A DNA stretch of 47,227 nt, taken from contig NZ_JAPDDP010000061.1 of the NCBI RefSeq assembly GCF_027587195.1, forward strand, positions 1 through 47,227. Direction: 5' to 3'. Origin of the DNA: Solirubrobacter phytolaccae (GTDB lineage: Bacteria; Actinomycetota; Thermoleophilia; Solirubrobacterales; Solirubrobacteraceae). The notes beneath the pieces were generated by a model. It made no database searches and was not told the DNA's origin. It was given only the letters and a program-made list of their open reading frames with translations. This document shows, one piece after another, positions 25,061-32,934 of the stretch. Position 1 is the first letter of the stretch. Every line of letters begins with the position of its first letter. A program made the translations under genes and the position numbers.

Positions 25061-27274
25061 GTGTCCGTGCTGGTCGCCACCAAGCTGCACGCGCCCGACC
25101 TCGAGCGCGGCCACGTGCCACGCGACGTGCTCGTCGTGCGGCTCGCGGGTGGCGTGAAGGGGCGGCTCGCGCTCGTGTGCGCCCCGGCCGGCTGGGGCAA
25201 GACGACGCTGCTCTCGCAGTGGCGGATCGCGGAGCGCAAGCACCGGCCGTTCGCGTGGGTGTCGCTCGACGCCGCCGACGACGACCCGGTGCGGTTCTGG
25301 AGCTACGTGGTCGGCGCGGTGCGGACCGTCGTCCCCGGCTTCGGCGGCGGGACGCTGGCCGCGTTGCCGAACGCGGGTCCGGCGCTGATCGACGTGGTCC
25401 TGCCGCGGCTCATCAACGAGCTCGCGGAACTGGAGACACCGGTCGTGCTCGTGCTCGACGACTACCACGTGATCCGCGACGAGCTGGTGCACGCGTCGCT
25501 CGCGTACCTGCTCCAGCACACGCCGCGCACGCTGCAGCTCGCGATCGCCAGCCGGACCGAGCCGCCGCTCTCACTTCCGAAGCTGCGGGCCGCCTCCCAG
25601 CTCGTGGAGATCCGCGCCGACGACCTGCGCTTCGACGACGCCGAGGCCCTCTCGCTGCTCAACGGCTCGCTCGCACTCGGGTTGGCCGAGGAGGACGTCG
25701 CGCGGCTGCAGGAGCGCACGGAGGGCTGGCCGGCCGGCCTGCAGCTCGCCGCGCTGTCGCTGCGCACGCGCACGGACCGCGGCGCGTACGTGCGTGAGCT
25801 GTCGGGCGACGACCGGCAGATCGGCGACTTCCTCGGCGAGGTGATCGACGCCGCGCCGGAGCGCCTGCGCGAGTTCCTGCTGCGCACCGCGGTGCTCGAG
25901 CGGATGTGCGCGCCGCTATGCGAGGCGGTCGTCGGCGACCCCGAGGCCGGCGCGCTGCTGGACGAGGCGTACCGCTCGAACCTGTTCGTGGTCGCGCTCG
26001 ACGAGCGCGGGCACTGGTTCCGCTACCACCACCTGCTGCGCGATCTGCTGCGCAGCGAGCTGCACCGGCGCGAGGGTGAGGCCGTGCGCGACCTGCACGC
26101 CCGCGCCTCGGCCTGGCACTGGCGGGCCGGGGACGTCGACGACGCGATCGTGCACGCGATCGCCGCCGGCGAGGTCGAGACCGCGAGCGACATGATCGCC
26201 GCGCACTGGCACCCGTTCCTGCAGACCGGCCCGCGCACGGTCGAGCGCTGGCTCGACGGGCTCGGCGAGGAGGTGGTGGAGGTCGACGCGCGGCTGTGCG
26301 TCGCGCGCGCGTGGACGCTGATGCTGTCCGGCCGCTTCGACGCCGCCGAGGCCGTGCTCGACGCGGCCGAGCAGCACCCACGACGCGGCGTCGCGCCCGA
26401 CACGCTGGGCACGCTCGAGGGCAAGGTCACGCTGACCCGCGCCTCGCTCGCCTACATGCGCGGGGACGTCGGTCGCACCGCCGCGCTCGCGGGCTCCGCG
26501 CTGGGCGAGGAGGCCCCGGCGGCGAAGGCCCTCGCGATGATGCTGCTCGGCGCGGCGCGCTGTTTCGGCGGCGACGTCGCGGGCGCGATCGAGGTGCTCG
26601 AGCCGCTGCGCCGGATGCTCGAAGGCGCGCCCGCGCCGCAGATGCGCTTGACGACGCTCGGCACGCTCGCCGCGGTGCGGCTCGAGGCCGGCGAGCCGGA
26701 AGTCGCCGCGCTGCTGATCGCTGACGCCGAGCGGCTGGTCGACGAGTCCGGCTTCGCGGAGTCGCCGACGTCCTCGCTGATCTGCACCGGCGCGGGGCGC
26801 CTGAGCGAGGCGCGCGGGGAGCTCGACGACGCCGAGCGCTCGTACGCGCGGGCGGCGGAGCTCGCCGGCCGCGCCCGCTGGCCCCTCGACGGCGCCCATG
26901 CGCTGCTCGCCCACGCCGCGCTCAAGCGCCGCCGCCGCGACGTGGCCGGCGCCCGCGCGCTCGTCCGCGACGCGCGCGCCGCGCTCGCCACGGCACCCGA
27001 TCCCGGCGCGCTCACCGACCGCCTCGCGGCGCTCGAGCGTACCCTCCAGCTCGCGGCTCCCGGGCCGCGCGAGCGCGTGGACGGCGACTTGAGCGAGCGC
27101 GAGCTGGCGGTGCTGCGCATGCTCGCCACCGACCTCTCCCAGCGCGAGATCGGCGCCGAGCTGTTCGTCTCCTTCAACACCGTCAAGACGCACACGAAGA
27201 CGGTGTTCCGCAAGCTCGGCGTCTCCAGCCGCGCCGACGCGGTCGCGCGCGGCCGTGAACTGGGCTTGATCTGA
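25061..27274 (+). CDS. MalT-like LuxR-family regulator (LAL/STAND ATPase)
   Basis: This 737-aa protein has an N-terminal STAND ATPase with Walker A 'APAGWGKTT' (about 41-49) and Walker B 'VVLVLDDYH' (about 128-136). A winged-helix segment with 'RTEGWPAGLQLAALSL' follows. TPR-like helical repeats span about 340-660, and a C-terminal LuxR helix-turn-helix lies at about 675-735 ('LSERELAVLRMLATDLSQRE' and 'FNTVKTHTKTVFRKLGVSSR'). This is the layout of MalT and the actinobacterial LAL regulators, which bind an inducer and ATP, assemble, and activate promoters. The start is GTG at 25061. It stands alone, 58 bp before a secreted glycine-rich protein that may be its target. Confidence 0.9.
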   Translation: MSVLVATKLHAPDLERGHVPRDVLVVRLAGGVKGRLALVCAPAGWGKTTLLSQWRIAERKHRPFAWVSLDAADDDPVRFWSYVVGAVRTVVPGFGGGTLAALPNAGPALIDVVLPRLINELAELETPVVLVLDDYHVIRDELVHASLAYLLQHTPRTLQLAIASRTEPPLSLPKLRAASQLVEIRADDLRFDDAEALSLLNGSLALGLAEEDVARLQERTEGWPAGLQLAALSLRTRTDRGAYVRELSGDDRQIGDFLGEVIDAAPERLREFLLRTAVLERMCAPLCEAVVGDPEAGALLDEAYRSNLFVVALDERGHWFRYHHLLRDLLRSELHRREGEAVRDLHARASAWHWRAGDVDDAIVHAIAAGEVETASDMIAAHWHPFLQTGPRTVERWLDGLGEEVVEVDARLCVARAWTLMLSGRFDAAEAVLDAAEQHPRRGVAPDTLGTLEGKVTLTRASLAYMRGDVGRTAALAGSALGEEAPAAKALAMMLLGAARCFGGDVAGAIEVLEPLRRMLEGAPAPQMRLTTLGTLAAVRLEAGEPEVAALLIADAERLVDESGFAESPTSSLICTGAGRLSEARGELDDAERSYARAAELAGRARWPLDGAHALLAHAALKRRRRDVAGARALVRDARAALATAPDPGALTDRLAALERTLQLAAPGPRERVDGDLSERELAVLRMLATDLSQREIGAELFVSFNTVKTHTKTVFRKLGVSSRADAVARGRELGLI

Positions 27275-27332
27275 TTGCGTTGAGGATCGAGCAGTAGTTC
27301 AAGTCACACGGTGCACGGTCGAAGACCCGGCT

Positions 27333-29321
27333 ATGCACCGTCTCGTCGCCGTAGCCGCCGCGACCCTCGTCGCCGCCGCCCCCGCGCAGGCCTCGACCAC
27401 CACCAACACCTACACGACGGTGGGCTGCGGGTTCATCTTCCCCGCGAACACGTTCGTCGTCCCCGCCGGGGTGACGAGCGTCGACCTCGAAGTCAACGGA
27501 GCGCGCGGCGGAGGCGGCGGCAACGGCGGGTACGGCGCCACGCTCACCCGCACGAACGTCAGCGTGACCCCTGGTGAGTCGCTGTACGCGTGCGTCGGCT
27601 TCGGCCCCGGCACGGGTGGCGGCAGCGGTGCGCAGAAGGGCGGCGACGGCGGAGGCGGCAGCCTCGTCACGCGCTGGACGAACATGGGCGGTTCGCTCGT
27701 GACCGCGGGCGGCGGCGGCGGGGGCACCGCGACCATTCTCGGCGGCGACGCCGGCACCACCTTCTTCGCCGGGTTCGCCGGGCACGGCAGCGTAACCGCC
27801 CCCGGCGGTCTCGGCGGCGACCCGACCACCTTCGGCACCGGTGGCACGAGCCTGCTCGACCCGCTGCTCAGTGGCAGTGATGGCGACATGTTCGGCGGCG
27901 GCAACGGCGGCTGGACCTGGGGCTACCTGGGTGGCGGCGGAGGCGGCGGCGGTGCCTACGGCGGCGGCGGTGGCGCCGGCGGGGACCCGGCCGACGACGG
28001 CGGCGGGGGTGGAGGCGGCTCGAGCAGCTGCTCGATCGGCTCTTGCACGGGCGCGTTGAACCCCGGTGGCGCCTCGGTCCGGATCAGCTACGTCAACCCG
28101 CCCGTGCCGACGACGACCGTGCTCAGCGCGCCCAACGCCCGTGTGGGCGAGACGGTGACCTGGAAGGCGGTCGTCGCCCCGGCGCCGAGCGGCGGCACGG
28201 TCGACTTCACGTCCGGCGGCAGCCCGCTCTGCACCGGCGTGCTGGTCGACACGACGACCGGCGTTGCGGAGTGCCTAGCGCCCGCGCCTTCCCAGGGCGG
28301 CGCGTGGTCGGTGCAGGCGGCGTTCTCCGGCTCCGGCGACTTCGTGACGTCGAACACCACGAAGGCGATCCAGATGACCGCGCCGAGCACGGTCCGCGTG
28401 ACGGCGAGCCCGGTCGTGCGCGGAGCTGACCTCGTCCTGAAGGCGCAGGTCACGCCGGCCTCAGCGAGCGGGACCGTGACGTTCGCGGTGGACGGCGCGA
28501 CCGCGTGCGCCGATGTCGCCGTCGACGGCGACGGCGCGGCGAGCTGCAACGCCGGCCCGCGCGCGAGCGGCACGCACAAGGTCAGCGCGTCGTACTCGGG
28601 CGGCGCGGGTCACGACCCGGCTTCGGACTCGAGCACGGCGTCCGTGCTCGAGGGACGGCTCGCGCTCTCCGCCGCCGACTTCGACACGGTCCTGATCGGA
28701 GACTCTGCCACACGCGCGCTCACGCTCCAGAACACGGGCGACGTGCCGCTGACGATCGCGAGCGTCCGCGCCGACGGGCCGTTCGTCGCGACGGCCGGCA
28801 CCTGCGCGACGCTCGCCCCGGGCGCCACGTGCGCGCTGTCCGTGAGGTTCACGCCGGCCGCGGAGCCGATGGTCTCCGGGACGGTGACGGTCGCCGCCGA
28901 CCACGGCGTCGCGGTGACCGCCGGCCTGAGCGGGCTTGGCATCAAGGCCCCGAAACCGGCTGTCCTGGCACCGCTCACCGGCAAGACGACCACGATCATC
29001 AAGGGCCGCGTCGCCGTGACGACGACCTGCCCCGAAGGCGGCGGGGCGTGCAAGGTCACGACCTCGATCGCGCTCAACAAGGGCGAGATCAAGGGCGTCG
29101 CCGCCAAGGTGAGCCGCCGCTACCTCGGCAAGGTCAAGGACGTGGTGATCGCGCCCGGCACGAGCAAGACGGTGACGATCAAGGTCACCAAGCGGTTCCT
29201 GCGCTCGGCCAAGCGCCACGGCACGACCAAGTTCACGGCGACCTACCGGCTCGTCACGACGCTCCCGTCCGGCGAGCGGCTCGTCAGCACGCAACAGGTC
29301 AAGCTCAAGCTCGTTCCCTAG
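27333..29321 (+). CDS. Secreted glycine-rich protein with Ig-like and choice-of-anchor domains
   Basis: This 662-aa protein has a signal peptide (about 1-21, 'AAAPAQA'). A glycine-rich domain (about 25-250) follows, with runs of Gly, a few aromatic residues and four Cys near its end ('SSSCSIGSCTG' among them). Two Ig-like repeats of the Big_3 type span about 255-340 and 350-430. A choice-of-anchor D-like domain (about 435-530) has 'LTLQNTGDVPLTIASV' and 'CALSVRFTP'. A basic beta-rich tail (about 545-662) closes the protein. No enzyme motif. It is probably a cell-wall or matrix protein. The 3' end overlaps the convergent azoreductase gene by 4 bp. Confidence 0.8.
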   Translation: MHRLVAVAAATLVAAAPAQASTTTNTYTTVGCGFIFPANTFVVPAGVTSVDLEVNGARGGGGGNGGYGATLTRTNVSVTPGESLYACVGFGPGTGGGSGAQKGGDGGGGSLVTRWTNMGGSLVTAGGGGGGTATILGGDAGTTFFAGFAGHGSVTAPGGLGGDPTTFGTGGTSLLDPLLSGSDGDMFGGGNGGWTWGYLGGGGGGGGAYGGGGGAGGDPADDGGGGGGGSSSCSIGSCTGALNPGGASVRISYVNPPVPTTTVLSAPNARVGETVTWKAVVAPAPSGGTVDFTSGGSPLCTGVLVDTTTGVAECLAPAPSQGGAWSVQAAFSGSGDFVTSNTTKAIQMTAPSTVRVTASPVVRGADLVLKAQVTPASASGTVTFAVDGATACADVAVDGDGAASCNAGPRASGTHKVSASYSGGAGHDPASDSSTASVLEGRLALSAADFDTVLIGDSATRALTLQNTGDVPLTIASVRADGPFVATAGTCATLAPGATCALSVRFTPAAEPMVSGTVTVAADHGVAVTAGLSGLGIKAPKPAVLAPLTGKTTTIIKGRVAVTTTCPEGGGACKVTTSIALNKGEIKGVAAKVSRRYLGKVKDVVIAPGTSKTVTIKVTKRFLRSAKRHGTTKFTATYRLVTTLPSGERLVSTQQVKLKLVP

Positions 29322-29911
29322 GCGGGCACGGGGATCGGCGTCCACAGCGCGTCGATCTCCGCTTCCGCGGCAGCCAGGCTCTGCTCGGCGAGCGGGACCA
29401 GCTCCGCCATCGCGGGCGTGACCGGCGCGAGCGTCAGCTCCGCGGTGATGAAGCGCGGCTCCAGCCCCGTAAGGCTGATGCCGTGCGGGAGCCAGGTCTC
29501 GGCGTGGTCCCAGCCCTCGCGGGGCGTGCCCGCCGCGTAGCCGCCGCCGCGCGAGGCGAGCACGATGAAGTCCTTGCCCGTGAGGAACGGCTCGCGCGTC
29601 TCGGCGTGGAAGGACTCGCCGGCGAGGATCAGATGATCGACCCAGGCCTTGACCGTGCTCGGCGCGCCGAAGTTGTAGAGCGGCAGGCCGAGCAGGACGG
29701 TGTCCGCGCGCTTGATCTCGTCGATCAGCGCGGCGCTGCGCGCCGGGCCGTCTTCGAGCGTGTAGTGCGGCAGCGGGTCGGCGTGGAAGTCGCGGTAGCT
29801 GACCGTGCCGTCGGGGTGCACGGACCGCCAGCGCTCGGCGGCGCGCGCGCTGAGCCGGCGGCTGACGGAGCGGTCGCCCTGGAAGGAGGAGTCGAGGTGG
29901 AGGAGATGCAT
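29318..29911 (-). CDS. azoR: FMN-dependent NADH-azoreductase
   Basis: This 197-aa flavoprotein reduces azo and quinone compounds with NAD(P)H. Family features seen: N-terminal 'LLHLDSSFQGDRSVSRRL' (FMN phosphate loop), 'LPLYNFGAPSTVKAWVDHL' (FMN and dimer contacts) and 'LASRGGGY' in the region of the second flavin loop. The start is the ATG at 29911, with AAGGA 6 bp upstream. An extension to 29956 is possible but would ignore that site. It is divergent from a MarR-family gene, the usual arrangement for quinone- or azo-responsive repression. Confidence 0.9.
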   Translation of the reverse strand: MHLLHLDSSFQGDRSVSRRLSARAAERWRSVHPDGTVSYRDFHADPLPHYTLEDGPARSAALIDEIKRADTVLLGLPLYNFGAPSTVKAWVDHLILAGESFHAETREPFLTGKDFIVLASRGGGYAAGTPREGWDHAETWLPHGISLTGLEPRFITAELTLAPVTPAMAELVPLAEQSLAAAEAEIDALWTPIPVPA

Positions 29912-29968
29912 GCTTGATCCTTCTAAGATCGTTTGTGTTGCATCAACTATATACACACCACAAGTGGT
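29912..29968. promoter_or_regulatory. azoR/MarR divergent promoter region with candidate MarR site
   Basis: This short AT-richer stretch contains TATATA (29949-29954) and the near-palindrome ACCACAAGTGGT (29957-29968). MarR repressors often bind a palindrome overlapping divergent promoters. The azoR ribosome site (29918-29922) is on its left edge. Confidence 0.4.
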
Positions 29969-30438
29969 TGCCGCCCGGGCCTAGACTTGAAGACATCAGC
30001 GCGCTTCCGGTCGTCAACCAGCCTCCGCCCCGTGTCGGGGCCCTGCTCGACCAGATCGGACGGCAGCTGCGCGGGCACTCGGAGCCGGTGCTCGAAGCGC
30101 TCGGGATGCGCCCCCGGCACCTGCTGACGCTGACGGTGCTGCGCGACCTCGACGGCAGCTCGCAGACCGACCTCGCGGACACGCTCCGGATCGACCGCAC
30201 GAACCTCGTCGGGCTGTTGAACGAGCTCGAGGCGGAAGGCTGGATCGAGCGGCGCCGCTCACCCGAGGACCGGCGACGGCACGTCGTCGAGCTCACGAAG
30301 GACGGGCGCGAGGCCCTCAGCCGCGCCGAGTTCGCGCTCGCGGCGGTCGAGGATCACGTGCTCGGCGCGCTCGACGACACCGAGCGCCGGAGCCTGCACG
30401 CGCTCCTGGCGCGGGCCGTCGGCGTCACCGGCTGCTAG
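29968..30438 (+). CDS. MarR-family transcriptional regulator
   Basis: This regulator of about 156 aa has the winged helix-turn-helix of the family: 'LTLTVLRDLDGSSQTDLADT', then 'RIDRTNLVGLLNELEAEGWI' and the wing 'RRRSPEDRRRHVVELT'. Dimerisation helices flank it. Start choice is uncertain: the TTG at 29968 gives a normal family length, while GTG 29935 or TTG 29914 would add 11 or 18 residues and run across the operator-like sequence. It probably represses azoR and itself. The 3' end overlaps the convergent histidine kinase gene by 14 bp. Confidence 0.8.
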   Translation: MPPGPRLEDISALPVVNQPPPRVGALLDQIGRQLRGHSEPVLEALGMRPRHLLTLTVLRDLDGSSQTDLADTLRIDRTNLVGLLNELEAEGWIERRRSPEDRRRHVVELTKDGREALSRAEFALAAVEDHVLGALDDTERRSLHALLARAVGVTGC

Positions 30439-32101
30439 CGACCGACGCGTCGCAGGGCAGCTCGGCGTGCAGCCGCGTGCCGCCGCCGGGCGGGCTCGTG
30501 ACGCGCAGCCGGCCGCCGAAGGCCTCGACCCGGTCGGCGAGGCCGCGCAGGCCGCTGCCGTGCGCGCCGTCCGCGCCGCCGATGCCGTCGTCGGCGACCT
30601 CGATGACCACGACGTCCCCGGCGCGGGTGACGTGGATCTCGGCCTCGTGGGCCTGCGCGTACTTGGCGACGTTCGCCAACCCCTCGGACGCCACGAAGTA
30701 GAGCGCGAGCTCGACCGCCTCGGGCAGTGGCTCGTCGAGCTCGACGGTCACGCGCGCCGGCGTCGGCGACCGGACGGCGAGCGAGTTCAGCGCGGTCGCG
30801 AGGCCGTGCTCGAGCACCGCCGGGTGGATGCCGCGGGCGAGCTCGCGCAGCTCCTCCAGCGACGCCTTCAGCTCCTCCCGGGCCGCGGCGACGAGCGAAG
30901 CAGCCGCGTCCGGGTCCTCCTTGAGCCGGTCCTCGGTCAGCCGCAGCGCGATCGCGAGCGACACGAGCCGCTGCTGCGCGCCGTCGTGCAGGTCGCGCTC
31001 GATCTTGCGGCGCGCCTCGTCCCCCGCCTCGACCAGCCGCACGCGCGAGCGGGTCAGCTCCTGCACGAGCCGCGTGTGCGCGAGCGCGACGTCCGCCGCC
31101 GCGCACACGAGCGCGAGCAGCTCGGGCTCGTAGGTGAGCGCGGCGTCGTGGACGAGCGCCGCGACCGGCTCGCCGTCGTGCTCGATCGGTGTCAGCACGC
31201 GGCCGTCCGCGGGCGGCGGGCACGGCCGGCCGTCCTCGTCGATGTAGGTCTCGAAGCCGGGCAGCCAGTAGACGAGCTCGAGCGACGGGTCGCGCAGCGT
31301 GCGGGCGAGCACCGCGCCGAGCTGCTGCGTGTCGGGCGCGCGCTGCAGCGCGACGATGAGGTCGGCCATCCCGGCGCGAGCCAGCTGGGCGCGCAGCATG
31401 CCGACCAGGAACGCCAGCGGGACCAGGAACAGCACGAACGCGGTGAGCTCCTGCGTGGGGCGCATGAACTCGCCCGTGATCAGCCGGTAGTAGGACTGCA
31501 CGGCGAGGACGATCACCGCCGCCACGCCGGCCAGCAGCGGGAGCAGGAGCTGCCGCAGCGCCGGCGCGGCGCGCAGCCAGCGGTGGATGCCGACGACCGC
31601 GACGGTCGCGCCGACCGTGGTGTTGAACGTGCGCTGGGCGGTGTCGATCGTGTCCGCGAGCTCCGCATCGGGCCAGACCGCCAGCACGTTCTCGTCGCCC
31701 GGCAGGAACAGCATCCAGACGAGCTGCCAGACGAGCGTGCCGAAGATCCACGCGCCCACGAGCACGCGGTCGAAGCCCACGAGCCGCCCGCTCGGGTAGC
31801 CGAGCACGACCGCGCCGAAGGCCGCGAGCCAGACGACCGCGAACGCCTCGCCGACCGTGTGCGCCGGCGGCCAGTCGAGCGCTCCCAGCACCTGGCCGCC
31901 GAGGTAGAGGAAGCCGGTCAGCGTCATCAGCGCGCCGGTGCGGGTGTCCGGCCGGTGCTGCCAGACGATGAGGCCGCAGACGATGAACGAGCCGCCGACC
32001 GCGCGGTTGACCACGGTCGTCAGCGTGGGGTCCTCGAGCAGCGCGAAGCCGAGCGGGATGCTGATCGCGGCGAGCACCCAGAGCAGGCGACGCCCGGTCA
32101 T
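30425..32101 (-). CDS. NarL-type sensor histidine kinase
   Basis: This 558-aa membrane kinase has about seven predicted membrane segments in residues 5-240, then a GAF-like region (about 255-345). The HisKA_3 dimerisation domain carries the phosphorylated His in 'ERDLHDGAQQRL' (about 363-375). The ATPase domain has 'ALYFVASEGLANVAKYAQAH' (N box), 'VADDGIGG' and 'GSGLRGLADRV'. The start ATG overlaps the stop of the response regulator (ATGA, 32098-32101), so the pair is translationally coupled. The signal is probably membrane-related, given the many segments and the divergent MMPL exporter, but it is unknown. Confidence 0.9.
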   Translation of the reverse strand: MTGRRLLWVLAAISIPLGFALLEDPTLTTVVNRAVGGSFIVCGLIVWQHRPDTRTGALMTLTGFLYLGGQVLGALDWPPAHTVGEAFAVVWLAAFGAVVLGYPSGRLVGFDRVLVGAWIFGTLVWQLVWMLFLPGDENVLAVWPDAELADTIDTAQRTFNTTVGATVAVVGIHRWLRAAPALRQLLLPLLAGVAAVIVLAVQSYYRLITGEFMRPTQELTAFVLFLVPLAFLVGMLRAQLARAGMADLIVALQRAPDTQQLGAVLARTLRDPSLELVYWLPGFETYIDEDGRPCPPPADGRVLTPIEHDGEPVAALVHDAALTYEPELLALVCAAADVALAHTRLVQELTRSRVRLVEAGDEARRKIERDLHDGAQQRLVSLAIALRLTEDRLKEDPDAAASLVAAAREELKASLEELRELARGIHPAVLEHGLATALNSLAVRSPTPARVTVELDEPLPEAVELALYFVASEGLANVAKYAQAHEAEIHVTRAGDVVVIEVADDGIGGADGAHGSGLRGLADRVEAFGGRLRVTSPPGGGTRLHAELPCDASVASSR

Positions 32102-32754
32102 CGCCGACCGTCCGGCGACAGGTACGTCAGGACGGCGAGCACGCGGCGGTGCGCGTCGTCCCCGGTCGCGAGCCCGAGCTTCGTGAACACGGCGCGCACG
32201 TGCTTCTGCACGCCGCCCTCGGTGATGTCCAGCCGCTCGCCGATCGCCCGGTTGGAGAGCCCTTCGGCGACGAGCGCGAGCACCTCACGCTCACGAGCGG
32301 AGAGCGCGCCGAGCGGCCCGTCGTCACGCTGCGCGGCGAGCAGGCGCTCGAACACCTTCGGGTCCAGCGCCGAGCCGCCGCCGGCGACGCGCCGCAGGCT
32401 CGCGGCGAACTCCTCGATCTCCGTGACGCGGTCCTTGAGCAGGTAGCCGAGCCGCTGCGGGGTCTCGGCGAGCAGGCGCATCGCGATCCCGGCCTCGACG
32501 TGCTGGGAGAGGATCACGATCGCCACGTCCGGGTGGCGCGCGCGGATCGCGTGCGCGGCGCGCAGGCCCTCGTCGGTGTGGGTGGGCGGCATCCGGATGT
32601 CGACGATCGCGATGTCCGGCATGTGCGCGTCGACGAGCGCGACCGCTTCGTCGCCGTCCGCCGCCTCGGCCACGACGTCGAACCCCGCGCGGCGCAGCAG
32701 CGAGGCGATCCCCTCCCGGACGAGCAGGCTGTCGTCGGCGATCACGACCCGCAC
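32098..32754 (-). CDS. NarL/FixJ-type response regulator
   Basis: This 218-aa regulator has a receiver domain ('VVIADDSLLVREGIASLL', phospho-acceptor Asp in 'AIVDIRMPP' near 52, conserved Lys in 'YLLKDRV') and a C-terminal LuxR helix-turn-helix ('LSAREREVLALVAEGLSNRA', then 'GVQKHVRAVFTKLGL'). The start is GTG at 32754; longer frames upstream would run into the MMPL coding region on the other strand. It is coupled to the kinase by a 4-bp overlap and lies 180 bp from, and divergent to, the MMPL transporter, its likely target. Confidence 0.92.
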   Translation of the reverse strand: MRVVIADDSLLVREGIASLLRRAGFDVVAEAADGDEAVALVDAHMPDIAIVDIRMPPTHTDEGLRAAHAIRARHPDVAIVILSQHVEAGIAMRLLAETPQRLGYLLKDRVTEIEEFAASLRRVAGGGSALDPKVFERLLAAQRDDGPLGALSAREREVLALVAEGLSNRAIGERLDITEGGVQKHVRAVFTKLGLATGDDAHRRVLAVLTYLSPDGRR

Positions 32755-32834
32755 GGACCGACTCTGCTCTCCCGCGTGCCCTTCGTCAAGCCGTATCGGG
32801 AGGGTGGAGCTGCCCGCACCCGGGGGGTCCTGAT

Positions 32835-32855
32835 CCAGGCGTCGGGGACGCCTGG
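32835..32855. promoter_or_regulatory. Perfect dyad between the two-component system and the MMPL gene
   Basis: CCAGGCGTC (32835-32843) and GACGCCTGG (32847-32855) are exact inverses separated by GGG. The site lies between the divergent response regulator and MMPL genes, where a NarL-type dimer would bind. It could also form an RNA hairpin in the transporter leader. The rest of 32755-32934 shows nothing clear. Confidence 0.5.
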
Positions 32856-32934
32856 TCCCCCGCATGGGCGGCGGGCCCTCCCGTTGGGACGCTGCTCGCG
32901 TCAGATGAACCCCCTCCCCGGAGTCGAACCCCAC

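Noticed and set aside
27500-28030. Repetitive GGCGGC-rich stretch considered as a repeat array or PE_PGRS-like gene
   Set aside because: It encodes the glycine-rich domain of one secreted protein. There is no spacer structure and no PE domain.
32149-32934. Upstream extension of the MMPL frame by about 260 codons
   Set aside because: It would run antisense through the response regulator gene; the real start is at 32935 or 32905.
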